This document shows positions 45,747 through 58,606 of a stretch of 64,000 nt of DNA, one piece after another. The DNA is from Liolophura sinensis. Taxonomy: Eukaryota > Mollusca > Polyplacophora > Chitonida > Chitonidae. Numbering within the stretch: the first letter of the stretch is position 1; each line of letters begins with the position of its first letter. The stretch is taken from positions 17,471,385 through 17,535,384 of the forward strand of contig NC_088295.1 in NCBI RefSeq assembly GCF_032854445.1, in the 5' to 3' direction. A program made the position numbers and the translations under genes. The notes beneath the pieces are model-generated. The model did not search any database. It worked only from the letters and a program-made list of their open reading frames with translations, and was not told where the DNA came from.

Positions 45747-48700
45747 GTAAACTCAGTTCTTGTATTAATTTGAAGGAAGTTGTAGTACAAATATGAACTG
45801 TTATTCTAGCCCAAAGCTAAGCAGAACACCCTGCCGGAAATGCCCGTCTTTGATCATATAGACTTCCAAGTGGACAATTTCACTGAGAAAAGTGTTTCAA
45901 ACCCTATGTTATTTTTGCTGTCCACCTACTCCCTGAAACGCTCGAACTGTAATATGTCAAAGCCAGCATTGATAAACTATCTTTCCATTGTAATCCAGCT
46001 GTTTAAACCTTTGAGTAGGACATCTCAAATCAACATCTGCCATGTATGAAATTTTTATGGACTTCAGGATTTTAAATGACTGGATTACTGTTGAAAGATG
46101 GTTTACCAATGCTAGCTTTGACATACATGTATTACATTTTTAGGAAATCGGTGGATAGCAAAAATAAGATAGGGTTCGAGCTGGTTTTTGTAGTGAAATT
46201 ATCCACGTGAAGTCTATATGACCAAAGCTGAGCGTTACGGTAGGACATGGATCAATGATACATAGGGAAAGATGACATCAGTTGTTATGCTGAAGTTGAG
46301 GGTGACATTTTTGTGGTGACACTACTATTAACGTAGCTCTGTAGGGCTGTGATTACATATGCTATCACAGCCTTGTCTTGTTCCATAAGCTTACTTGGAA
46401 CACCTCTGTACTTCCCTTGCTGGCTTCAGTACACTACTGCTGGGCATCAAATAATTTGTCTGTGCATATTCACAGTCGTCTCAGTTATCAATTCCATGTA
46501 AAGTGTTCCCATGTGTCATACCTAGTAAACACATATTAGCATGAAACTAAAGTAGAAATTGGATAAATTCCAACTCCATCCGACATGTTTGAATGCATAC
46601 TCCTCACAGTCCATACATGGAAGATAACTACTGACACTTCAGCCATATTTTGTAGTTGTAATCTTTTCTTCAATTTTGTTGAATTTATTCGAGATATCTT
46701 TTTAGTGATCAGCGTTGATTATGGGTTCCCTCTAGGTCATTACTGGTGAGACTGAGACTCCTAAACAATTAGCTCATATGTGTGAAATAGACAATCTTGC
46801 CTAGTAGTAGTGGCAGTGATAATTGTATAGATGATTCCCCTCACTGTGAGGAATATGCATTCAAACATGGCGGTTGGAGTTGGAATTTATCCAGTTTCCA
46901 CTATTCTGAGTCGGTAGTTTGGGGTCACGTGACCGCCCTTTTGTATCTACAACAAAATGGCCGCCCATTGTTAAAGCATTGAGGAAAAGTCACTTTTTGC
47001 CACTTCGCTAGCAACCACTAAGGCCAAGTTGTACAAAATGACATCACGAATCTGTGCAAAAATATTCACACTCACACTGTAGAAAGCTGACTATTTTACG
47101 CCCACGCTGTTTGTTACTAAGGAGATCTCTAGCTTTCGATCTGTCTTATTTATTTGTTTATTTATTTGATTATTGTTTCACGCCGTACTCAAGAATATTT
47201 CTGTTATACGACGGTGGCCATCAGTATGGTGTGAGGAAACCGGGCAGAGCCTGGGGGAAACCCACGACCGTCCGCAAGTTGCCGACAGACCTTCCCACGT
47301 ACACAATCAGTCTTGCAGAATAGTTTCATGCTTATGTGGGTTTACTAGTGATGACACATGAGAACACCTTCCTGGACTTGATAGCTGAGACAACTGTGAC
47401 TACGGACAGACAAATTATTTGGTGCCCAAATTATTTACTGAAGCCATCAAGTGAAGTACAGAGGTGTTCAAGGTAAGCCAATGGAACATGATAGGGCTGT
47501 GATAGTATAAATAATCAAAGTCCTGATAGGGCTGTGATAGTATAAATAATCAAAGTCCTGATAGGGCTGTGACAGTATAAATAATCAAAGTCCTGATAGG
47601 GCTGTGACAGTATAAATAATCAAAGTCCCGATAGGGCTGTGACAGTATAAATAATCAAAGTCCCGATAGGGCTGTGACAGTATAAATAATCAAAGTCCTG
47701 ATAGGGCTGTGATGGTATAAATAATCAAAGTCCTGATAGGGCTGTGATGGTATAAATAATCAAAGTCCCGATAGGGCTGTGATAGTATAAATAATCAAAG
47801 TCCCGATAGGGCTGTGACAGTATAAATAATCAAAGTCCCGATAGGGCTGTGACAGTATAAATAATCAAAGTCCCGATAGGGCTGTGACAGTATAAATAAT
47901 CAAAGTCCCGATAGGGCTGTGACAGTATAAATAATCAAAGTCCCGATAGGGCTGTGACAGTATAAATAATCAAAGTCCCGATAGGGCTGTGACAGTATAA
48001 ACAATCAAAGTCCTGATAGGGCAGTGATAGTATAAATAATCAAAGTCCTACAGAGCTACTATTAAGGGTAATAAACTATACATGTGCCAGCAGAATCACA
48101 TACGTTTGTAAATTTTTTACATGTGTTGAGAATTAGATGAAAGGGTAAAAATAACCTGACCTTTGGTAATTTCTACAAGAGATGATGATTTCCACAAATC
48201 TTCATTACCAGTAACCAGATTTTGCTAAATTCTCTTTGAGGGTAACGATAAACTGTGCTGCTGTCCGTATCAAAACCAGTTTGAACAATCATGTTTTGTC
48301 AACATGGATGATAGATCATTTGTTTGCTTGCATATGTACATGTAAACTACTCTACTGATATGTACAGTAAATCACCAGTAATCTAGTAAACTACTCTACC
48401 AATATGTACAGTAAATCACCAGTAATCTAGTAAACTACTCTACCAATATGTACAGTAAATTACCAGTAATCTGGTAAACTACTCTGCCAATATGTGTAGT
48501 AAATCACCAGTAATCTAGTAAACTACTCTGCCAATATGTACTGTAAATCACCAGTAATCTAGTAAACTACTCTACCAATATGTACAGTAAATCACCAGTA
48601 ATCTAGTAAACTACTCTACTGATATGTACAGTAAATCACCAGTAATCTAGTAAACTACTCTGCCAATATGTACAGTAAATCACCAGTAATCTGGTAAACT

Positions 48701-51700
48701 GCTCTGCCAATATGTACAGTAAATCACCAGTAATCTAGTAAACTACTCTGCCAATATGTACAGTAAATCACCAGTAATCTAGTAAACTACTCTGACAATA
48801 TGTACAGTAAATCACCAGTAATCTAGTAAACTACTCTACCAATATGTACAGTAAATCACCAGTAATCTGGTAAACCACTCTACTAATATTTACAGTAAAT
48901 CACCAATAATCTCGTAAACTACTCTAGTAATATCTACAGTAAATCATCAGTAATCTAGTGAACTATTCTGCCAATATGTACATTAAATCACCAGTAATCT
49001 AGTAAACTACTCCACTAATATGTGCAATATATCATCAATAGTCTAGTAAACTACTCTGCCAATATGTACAGTAAATCACCAATAATCTAGTAAACTACTC
49101 TGCCAATATGTGCAGTAAATCACCAGTAATCTAGTAAACTACTCTGCCAATATGTACAGTAAATCACCAGTAATCTGGTAAACTACTCCACTAATATGTG
49201 CAATAAATCACCAATAGTCTAGTAAACTACTCTGCCAATATGTACAGTAAATCACCAGTAATCTAGTAAACTACTCTGCCAATATGTACAGTAAATCAAC
49301 AATAATCTAGTAAACTACTCTACCAATATGTACAGTAAATCACCAATAATCTGGTAAACTACTCCACTAATATGTGTAATAAATCACCAATAGTCTAGTA
49401 AACTACTCTGCCAATATGTGCAGTAAATCACCAATACTCTAGTAAACTACTCTACTAATATGTACAGTAAATCACCAATAGTCTAGTAAATTACTCTGCC
49501 AATATGTACAGTAAATCACCAGTAATCTAGTAAACTACTCTGCTAATATATGCAGTAAATTACCAATAATCTCGTAAACTACTCCACTAATATGTACAGT
49601 AAATCACCAATAATCTAGTAAACTACTCTGCCAATATGTGCAGTAAATCACCAGTAATCTAGTAAACTACTCTGCCAATATGTACAGTAAATCACCAGTA
49701 ATCTGGTAAACTACTCCACTAATATGTGCAATAAATCACCAATAGTCTAGTAAACTACTCTGCCAATATGTACAGTAAATCACCAGTAATCTAGTAAACT
49801 ACTCTACCAATATGTACAGTAAATCACCAGTAATCTAGTAAACTACTCTACCAATATGTACAGTAAATTACCAGTAATCTGGTAAACTACTCTGCCAATA
49901 TGTGTAGTAAATCACCAGTAATCTAGTAAACTACTCTGCCAATATGTACTGTAAATCACCAGTAATCTAGTAAACTACCTCTACCAATATGTACAGTAAA
50001 TCACCAGTAATCTAGTAAACTACTCTACTGATATGTACAGTAAATCACCAGTAATCTAGTAAACTACTCTGCCAATATGTACAGTAAATCACCAGTAATC
50101 TGGTAAACTGCTCTGCCAATATGTACAGTAAATCACCAGTAATCTATTAAACTACTCTGCCAATATGTACAGTAAATCACCAGTAATCTAGTAAACTACT
50201 CTGACAATATGTACAGTAAATCACCAGTAATCTAGTAATCTACTCTACCAATATGTACAGTTAAATCACCAGTAATCTGGTAAACCACTCTACTACTATT
50301 TACAGTAAATCACCAATAATCTCGTAAACTACTCTAGTAATATCTACAGTAAATCATCAGTAATCTAGTGAACTATTCTGCCAATATTGTACATTAAATC
50401 ACCAGTAATCTAGTAAACTACTCCACTAATATGTGCAATATATCATCAATAGTCTAGTAAACTACTCTGCCAATATGTACAGTAAATCACCAATAATCTA
50501 GTAAACTACTCTGCCAATATGTACAGTAAATCAACAATAATCTAGTAAACTACTCTACCAATATGTACAGTAAATCACCAGTAATCTGGTAAACTACTCC
50601 ACTAATATGTGCAATAAATCACCAATAGTCTAGTAAACTACTCTGCCAATATGTACAGTAAATCACCAGTAATCTAGTAAACTACTCTGCCAATATGTAC
50701 AGTAAATCAACAATAATCTAGTAAACTACTCTACCAATATGTACAGTAAATCACCAATAATCTGGTAAACTACTCCACTAATATGTGTAATAAATCACCA
50801 ATAGTCTAGTAAACTACTCTGCCAATATGTGCAGTAAATCACCAATACTCTAGTAAACTACTCTACTAATATGTACAGTAAATCACCAATAGTCTAGTAA
50901 ATTACTCTGCCAATATGTACAGTAAATCACCAGTAATCTAGTAAACTACTCTGCTAATATATGCAGTAAATTACCAATAATCTCGTAAACTACTCCACTA
51001 ATATGTACAGTAAATCACCAATAATCTAGTAAACTACTCTGCCAATATGTGCAGTAAATCACCAGTAATCTAGTAAACTACTCTGCCAATATGTACAGTA
51101 AATCACCAGTAATCTGGTAAACTACTCCACTAATATGTGCAATAAATCACCAATAGTCTAGTAAACTACTCTGCCAATATGTACAGTAAATCACCAGTAA
51201 TCTAGTAAACTACTCTACCAATATGTACAGTAAATCACCAGTAATCTAGTAAACTACTCTACCAATATGTACAGTAAATTACCAGTAATCTGGTAAACTA
51301 CTCTGCCAATATGTGTAGTAAATCACCAGTAATCTAGTAAACTACTCTGCAATATGTACTGTAAATCACCAGTAATCTAGTAAACTACTCTACCAATATG
51401 TACAGTAAATCACCAGTAATCTAGTAAACTACTCTACTGATATGTACAGTAAATCACCAGTAATCTAGTAAACTACTCTGCCAATATGTACAGTAAATCA
51501 CCAGTAATCTGGTAAACTGCTCTGCCAATATGTACAGTAAATCACCAGTAATCTAGTAAACTACTCTGCCAATATGTACAGTAAATCACCAGTAATCTAG
51601 TAAACTACTCTGACAATATGTACAGTAAATCACCAGTAATCTAGTAAACTACTCTACCAATATGTACAGTAAATCACCAGTAATCTGGTAAACCACTCTA

Positions 51701-54700
51701 CTAATATTTACAGTAAATCACCAATAATCTCGTAAACTACTCTAGTAATATCTACAGTAAATCATCAGTAATCTAGTGAACTATTCTGCCAATATGTACA
51801 TTAAATCACCAGTAATCTAGTAAACTACTCCACTAATATGTGCAATATATCATCAATAGTCTAGTAAACTACTCTGCCAATATGTACAGTAAATCACCAA
51901 TAATCTAGTAAAACTACTCTGCCAATATGTGCAGTAAATCACCAGTAATCTAGTAAACTACTCTGCCAATATGTACAGTAAATCACCAGTAATCTGGTAA
52001 ACTACTCCACTAATATGTGCAATAAATCACCAATAGTCTAGTAAACTACTCTGCCAATATGTACAGTAAATCACCAGTAATCTAGTAAACTACTCTGCCA
52101 ATATGTACAGTAAATCAACAATAATCTAGTAAACTACTCTACCAATATGTACAGTAAATCACCAGTAATCTAGTAAACTACTCTACTGATATGTACAGTA
52201 AATCACCAGTAATCTAGTAAACTGCTCTGCCAATATGTACAGTAAATCACCAGTAATCTAGTAAACTACTCTGCCAATATGTACAGTAAATCACCAGTAA
52301 TCTAGTAAACTACTCTGACAATATGTACAGTAAATCACCAGTAATCTAGTAATCTACTCTACCAATATGTACAGTAAATCACCAGTAATCTGGTAAACCA
52401 CTCTACTACTATTTACAGTAAATCACCAATAATCTCGTAAACTACTCTAGTAATATCTACAGTAAATCATCAGTAATCTAGTGAACTATTCTGCCAATAT
52501 GTACATTAAATCACCAGTAATCTAGTAAACTACTCCACTAATATGTGCAATATATCATCAATAGTCTAGTAAACTACTCTGCCAATATGTACAGTAAATC
52601 ACCAATAATCTAGTAAACTACTCTGCCAATATGTACAGTAAATCAACAATAATCTAGTAAACTACTCTACCAATATGTACAGTAAATCACCAATAATCTG
52701 GTAAACTACTCCACTAATATGTGTAATAAATCACCAATAGTCTAGTAAAACTACTCTGCCAATATGTGCAGTAAATCACCAATACTCTAGTAAACTACTC
52801 TACTAATATGTACAGTAAATCACCAATAGTCTAGTAAATTACTCTGCCAATATGTACAGTAAATCACCAGTAATCTAGTAAACTACTCTGCTAATATATG
52901 CAGTAAATTACCAATAATCTCGTAAACTACTCCACTAATATGTACAGTAAATCACCAATAATCTAGTAAACTATTCTGCCAATATGTGCAGTAAATCACC
53001 AGTAATCTAGTAAACTACTCTGCCAATATGTACAGTAAATCACCAGTAATCTGGTAAACTACTCCACTAATATGTGCAATAAATCACCAATAGTCTAGTA
53101 AACTACTCTGCCAATATGTACAGTAAATCACCAGTAATCTAGTAAACTACTCTGCCAATATGTACAGTAAATCACCAGTAATCTGGTAAACTACTCCACT
53201 AATATGTGCAATAAATCACCAATAGTCTAGTAAACTACTCTGCCAATATGTACAGTAAATCACCAGTAATCTGGTAAACTACTCTGCCAATATGTACAGT
53301 AAATCACCAATAATCTAGTAAACTACTCTACCAATATGTACAGTAAATCACCAATAATCTGGTAAACTACTCCACTAATATGTGCAATAAATCACCAATA
53401 GTCTAGTAAACTACTCTGCCAATATGTGCAGTAAATCACCAATACTCTAGTAAACTACTCTACTAATATGTACATTAAATCACCAATAGTCTAGTAAATT
53501 ACTCTGCCAATATGTACAGTAAATCACCAGTAATCTAGTAAACTACTCTGCTAATATATGCAGTAAATTACCAATAATCTCGTAAACTACTCCACTAATA
53601 TGTACAGTAAATCACCAATAATCTCGTAAACTACTCTGCCAATATGTGCAGTAAATCACCAGTAATCTAGTAAACTACTCTGCCAATATGTACAGTAAAT
53701 CACCAGTAATCTGGTAAACTACTCCACTAATATGTGCAGTAAATCACCAATAGTCTAGTAAACTACTCTGCCAATATGTACAGTAAATCACTAGTAATCT
53801 AGTAAACTACTCTGCCAATATGTACAGTAAATCAACAATACTCTAGTAAACTACTCTCCCAATATGTACAGTAAATCACCAATAATCTGGTAAACTACTC
53901 CACTAATATGTGCAATAAATCACCAATAGTCTAGTAAACTACTCTGCCAATATGTGCAGTAAATCACCAATACTCTAGTAAACTACTCTACTAATATGTA
54001 CAGTAAATCACCAATAGTCTAGTAAATTACTCTGCCAATATGTACAGTAAATCACCAGTAATCTAGTAAACTACTCTGCTAATATGTGCATTAAATCACC
54101 AATAATCTGGAAAACTACTCCACTAATATGTGCAATAAATCACCAATAGTCTAGTAAATTACTCTGCCAATATGTACAGTAAATCACCAATAATCTGGTA
54201 AACTACTCTGCCAATATGTACAGTAAATCACCAGTAATCTCGTAAACTACTCTGCTAATATGTACAGTAAATCACCAATAATCTCGTAAACTACTCTGCC
54301 AATATGTACAGTAAATCACCAGTAATCCAGTGAACTACTCTACTAATATGTGCAGTAAATCACCAATAATCTGGTAAACTACTCTGCCAATATGTACAGT
54401 AAATCACCAGTAATCTGGTAAACTACTCTGCCAATATGTACAGTAAATCACCAATAATCTCGTAAACTACTCTGCCAGTGTGTACAGTAAATCACCAATA
54501 ATCTCATGGAAAAATTGACCAACCAACCAACTTGGTGTATAGCGCACTAAGATAGCGAAAAATTACACGAAATTTTATATGATTACCAGTGAGTCACACA
54601 TAGCTTCACGTGATTTTCACTGACAAATCACTCTTCTGTTCTAAGGTTTGTTCATAAGGATGATCTGATTAACAGCTGGTGACGTACTTTATGAAATTAT

Positions 54701-56236
54701 GGGTGATAAACTCTACATTTTATTGTACATTTCTGTAGCAAAACTGCTCATTGGTTCAATGATTTTGACTGGCCAAATAGTTGTGAATTTCTAAATGCGT
54801 TGAATACATTGTATATATGTACAAGGGGGGATGTGTTGTTAAATGTAAACTATGAGACTGTAAGATATATGTGATATATATTAAACTTCCTGATTTCCTG
54901 ATGTGTATTTTGTGTCCTCCAGGTGTAGTTTTTGCCCTCAAAGTGTTGACGACACATTACGAGCCTCCAGGAACACGATATGTCCTTAACTTCATACCTG
55001 TCCCATCAAAGTGGGTGTACTGGGCAGAACTAGTGCTAATCCAGGTGCTTGTTCCTAACGCTTCATTTACAGGTGCGTATTGTGATAACTACAGGTAGTA
55101 GAAGGTTCTCTTCACAGTGACAAGGCTGCAGTAATGCCAAAGTGGTGTTAACCCATTATCATTCATTCAAAGGTTAATGGCTCATTGTGACTCTTAGGCT
55201 CTTTAACAAACAGGACAGGAGTTTGAATTCAGCTCATAATATTTTGACTACAGTTGTGAGTTAGGATTTTAAGTACATGTCTGCCAAATGTCAGTGGTTT
55301 TCTCCAGGCTTTAAGTGAAAATTTTTTGAGCACAGCGTTAAACCCAAATCACTGCTATGAATAATGTAAAAGACAATTGAATCCTCTACATATCTCAGCC
55401 ACTACATGTACCTGACCACCCTGACTAACCCTTCCAAGGCTTGTTAAAGCTTTCAGACTTGTGAACATGTGTAAATTGTGATTTTTTTTGTTGGGGGGGG
55501 GGGCACAGGGGTGCCCTACACAAAATTATTGTCTTAATATACTGATTGTTATCCACATTACAGGTCATTTAGCTGGCATTCTGGTGGGTCTGGCATATGT
55601 ACGAGGACCTCTTAAGCATATTATGGAAATGTTTATTCCAACAGGTGAGCTTTTGCAGTTATTGCCTCTGAAATATTCATGTTGAATCTGAAATGTGAGC
55701 ATACCACACAAAAAACTGATGATTGAAGGTTTGTTGTTTATACTCTCCCAGTGAAGATCAAGTTTAAACAGTGTAACAATTCAAGGCATTCAGTGGATAG
55801 TTGAGTAAAGTACATATGGCATTGACCAATTATGACTGAAATGTACATGTGTACTTTATATCAACACCAGGATAATGGTCGTGTTTTTTTTTTTGATACA
55901 GCACCTTCATATAGATACACCTCAGGGAGGAGTGGGAATCGGAGAAGCTCTGAAGATTATAGGTCTGGGTACTCCTGGGATGCCCCTCGACCTCGTCCCT
56001 CAGCACCATATGAACAGCCGCGGTGGTACCCAGGGGATACTCGATTCAGTGGAGCAAGTACTCCATCCGCACCCAGGGAGGAAGCCTTTAGAGATGCTCC
56101 TTACCCACCCAGTGGGCGCCCCTCTGGGCAGCGACTATACCCAGATCTAGATACAGAGATGAGTTCTCACCCAGGGGGCATGACTGAGGAGGAGCAGATT
56201 AGGCTTTTACTGGAGAGAAGCCAGTGGGACAGGTGA
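45314..56236 (+). CDS. RHBDD1: Rhomboid-related intramembrane protease, RHBDD1/RHBDL4 type
   Basis: Coding exons are 45314-45746, 54923-55072, 55564-55644 and 55902-56232, all joined in phase 1 (332 codons if read to the TGA at 56234). This ER serine protease cleaves membrane proteins for ER-associated degradation in known relatives. The catalytic Ser144 lies in AVGFSG, split across intron 1, and His196 in GHLAGILVG. Both match the human positions as remembered (144 and 195). The N-terminal half carries hydrophobic membrane spans. The cytosolic tail is Ser/Arg/Pro-rich and ends TEEEQIRLLLERSQWDR, a ubiquitin-interacting-like motif aligned with human EEEQLRRALQASLWDRG. In humans a VCP-binding RRxRL motif follows. 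Here the frame meets TGA immediately, overlapping a GTGAAC donor, so a further exon may lie beyond the window. Confidence 0.92.
46335..47520. mobile_element. Foldback-like element with ~165-bp inverted ends
   Basis: The left end (about 46355-46500) contains CTATCACAGCC, GAACACCTCTGTACTTC and AAATAATTTGTCTGT. These recur reversed at about 47365-47515. The arms are diverged with small indels. A reversed SINE-A (47146-47303) is nested inside, so the element is older than that SINE. No transposase frame was seen. The right end is continuous with the 35-bp array. Confidence 0.65.
47146..47303 (-). mobile_element. SINE-A, 5'-truncated, nested
   Basis: Reversed tail ATTTGATTATTGTTTCACGC, then GAGGAAACCGGGCAGAGCC and CCTTCCCACGTAC. 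It is inserted within the foldback-like element. Confidence 0.8.
47490..48049 (+). repeat. 35-bp minisatellite, exactly 16 copies
   Basis: The unit GATAGGGCTGTGACAGTATA is followed by AATAATCAAAGTCCC. The length of 560 bp is exactly 16 x 35 with no indels. Variants are single T/C or A/G changes arranged in runs, indicating recent amplification. Confidence 0.92.
48333..54507 (+). repeat. 44-bp satellite-like array, ~140 copies, with higher-order structure
   Basis: The basic unit GTAAACTACTCTGCCAATAT continues GTACAGTAAATCACCAGTAA TCTA. A marker variant (TAAACCACTCTACTA) recurs at 48871, 50281, 51689 and 52394. The spacings of 1410, 1408 and 705 bp equal 32, 32 and 16 units, with one- or two-base indels. 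Other ordered variants repeat in the same order. The array fills most of RHBDD1 intron 1. Confidence 0.93.
54923..55072 (+). CDS. RHBDD1: RHBDD1 exon 2
   Basis: This 150-base, phase 1-1 exon encodes GVVFALKVLTTHYEPPGTRY, then PVPSKWVYWAELVLIQVLVP and NASFTG. It follows 9.2 kb of repeat-filled intron. Confidence 0.92.
55120..55165 (+). mobile_element. SINE-C tail fragment
   Basis: AAGGCTGCAGTAATGCCAAA with GTGGTGTTAACCCATTATCA matches the fragment at 43.9 kb. Confidence 0.45.
55197..55360 (+). mobile_element. SINE-A, strongly diverged
   Basis: GGAGTTTGAATTCAGCTCA resembles the B box and AGCACAGCGTTAAACCC the tail. It is old. Confidence 0.4.
55564..55644 (+). CDS. RHBDD1: RHBDD1 exon 3: catalytic His
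   Basis: This 81-base, phase 1-1 exon encodes HLAGILVGLAYVRGPLKHIM and EMFIPTG. His196 is the second residue of the catalytic dyad. Confidence 0.92.
55902..56232 (+). CDS. RHBDD1: RHBDD1 exon 4: cytosolic tail with ubiquitin-interacting-like motif
   Basis: This 331-base exon leaves in phase 2 at ACAG/GTGAAC. It encodes a Ser/Arg/Tyr-rich tail and EEEQIRLLLERSQWDR. If unspliced, TGA follows within one codon. The 88-bp tandem array begins at the exon/intron boundary itself. Confidence 0.85.
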
Positions 56237-58606
56237 ACACTGGTACAGAACTACAGGACAATCTGCAGCCTTTCTCTGTCCTCTGTGATACGAGTATAGT
56301 CGCACATACAGTGATGACAGGTGAACACTGGTACAGAACTACAGGACAGTCTGCAGCGTTTCTCTGTCCTCTGTGATACGAGTATAGTCGCACATACATT
56401 GATGACAGGTGAACACTGGTACAGAACTACAGGGCAGTCTGCAGCGTTTCTCTGTCTTCTGTGATACGAGTATAGTCGCACATACAGTGATGACAGGTGA
56501 ACACTGGTACAGAACTACAGGACAGTCTGCAGCGATTCTCTGTCCTCTGTGATACGAGTATAGTCGCACATACAGTGGGACAGGTGAACTCTGGTACAGA
56601 ACTACAGGACAGTCTGCAGCGTTTCTCTGTCCTCTGTGATACGAGTATAGTCGCACATACAGTGGGACAGGTGAACTCTGGTACAGAACTACAGGACAGT
56701 CTGCAGCGTTTCTCTGTCCTCTGTGATACGAGTATAGTCGCACATACAGTGATGACAGGTGAACTCTGGTACAGAACTACAGGACAGTCTGCAGCGTTTC
56801 TCTGTCCTCTGTGATACGAGTATAGTCGCACATACAGTGATGACAGGTGAACACTGGTACAGAACTACAGGACAGTCTGCAGCGTTTCTCTGTCCTCTGT
56901 GATACGAGTATAGTCGCACATACAGTGATGACAGGTGAACACTGGTACAGAACTACAGGACAGTCTGCAGCGTTTCTCTGTCCTCTGTGATACGAGTATA
57001 GTCGCACATACAGTGATGACAGGTGAACACTGGTACAGAACTACAGGACAGTCTGCAGCGTTTCTCTGTCCTCTGTGATACAAGTATAGTCGCACATACA
57101 GTGATGACAGGTGAACACTGGCACAGAACTACAGGACAGTCTGTAGTGATTCTCTGTCCTCTGTGATACGAGTATAGTCGCACATACAGTGATGACAGGT
57201 GAACACTGGTACAGAACTACAGGACAGTCTGCAGCCTTTCTCTGTCCTCTGTGATACGAGTATAGTCGCACATACAGTGATGACAGGTGAACACTGGTAC
57301 AGAACTACAGGACAGTCTGCAGCGTTTCTCTGTCCTCTGTGATACGAGTATAGTCGCACATACAGTGATGACAGGTGAACACTGGTACAGAACTACAGGA
57401 CAGTCTGCAGCGTTTCTCTGTCCTCTGTGATACAAGTATAGTCGCACATACAGTGATGACAGGTGAACACTGGCACAGAACTACAGGACAGTCTGTAGTG
57501 ATTCTCTGTCCTCTGTGATACGAGTATAGTCGCACATACAGTGATGACAGGTGAACACTGGTACAGAACTACAGGACAGTCTGCAGCCTTTCTCTGTCCT
57601 CTGTGATACGAGTATAGTCGCACATACAGTGATGACAGGTGAACACTGGTACAGAACTACAGGACAGTCTGCAGCCTTTCTCTGTCCTCTGTGATACGAA
57701 TATAGTCGCACATACAGTGATGACAGGTGAACACTGGTACAGAACTACAGGACAGTCTGCAGCGTTTCTCTGTCCTCTGTGATACGAGTATAGTCGCACA
57801 TACAGTGATGACAGGTGAACACTGGTACAGAACTACAGGACAGTCTGCAGCGATTCTCTGTCCTCTGTGATACAAGTATAGTCGCACATACAGTGATGAC
57901 AGGTGAACACTGGTACAGAACTACAGGACAGTCTGCAGCCTTTCTCTGTCCTCTGTGATACGAGTATAGTCGCACATACAGTGATGACAGGTGAACACTG
58001 GTACAGAACTACAGGACAGTCTGCAGCGTTTCTCTGTCCTCTGTGATACGAGTATAGTCGCACATACAGTGATGACAGGTGAACACTGGTACAGAACTAC
58101 AGGACAGTCTGCAGCGTTTCTCTGTCCTCTGTGATACGAGTATAGTCGCACATACAGTGATGACAGGTGAACTCTGGTACAGAACTACAGGGCAGTCTGC
58201 AGCCTTTCTCTGTCCTCTGTGATACGAGTATAGTCGCACATACAGTGATGACAGGTGAACACTGGTACAGAACTACAGGACAGTCTGCAGCGTTTCTCTG
58301 TCCTCTGTGATACGAGTATAGTCGCACATACAGTGATGACAGGTGAACACTGGTACAGAACTACAGGACAGTCTGCAGCGTTTCTCTGTCCTCTGTGATA
58401 CGAGTATAGTCGCACATACAGTGATGACAGGTGAACACTGGTACAGAACTACAGGACAGTCTGCAGCGATTCTCTGTCCTCTGTGATACGAGTATAGTCG
58501 CACATACAGTGATGACAGGTGAACACTGGTACAGAACTACAGGACAGTCTGCAGCCTTTCTCTGTCCTCTGTGATACGAGTATAGTCGCACATACAATGG
58601 TGAGAG
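56233..58606 (+). repeat. 88-bp minisatellite of 27 copies starting at a splice donor
   Basis: The unit starts GTGAACACTGGTACAGAACT and ends ACATACAGTGATGACAG. The first copy begins with the GT of the RHBDD1 exon 4 donor. Two junctions (near 56574 and 56661) carry AGTGGGACAG instead of AGTGATGACAG, identical to the last ten bases of exon 4. Identity between copies is very high. Open minus-strand frames of 76 codons recur every 88 bp only because of the periodicity. Confidence 0.95.

Noticed and set aside
48333-54507. CRISPR-like regularly spaced repeats
   Set aside because: Units are contiguous 44-bp repeats without unique spacers, in an animal gene intron.
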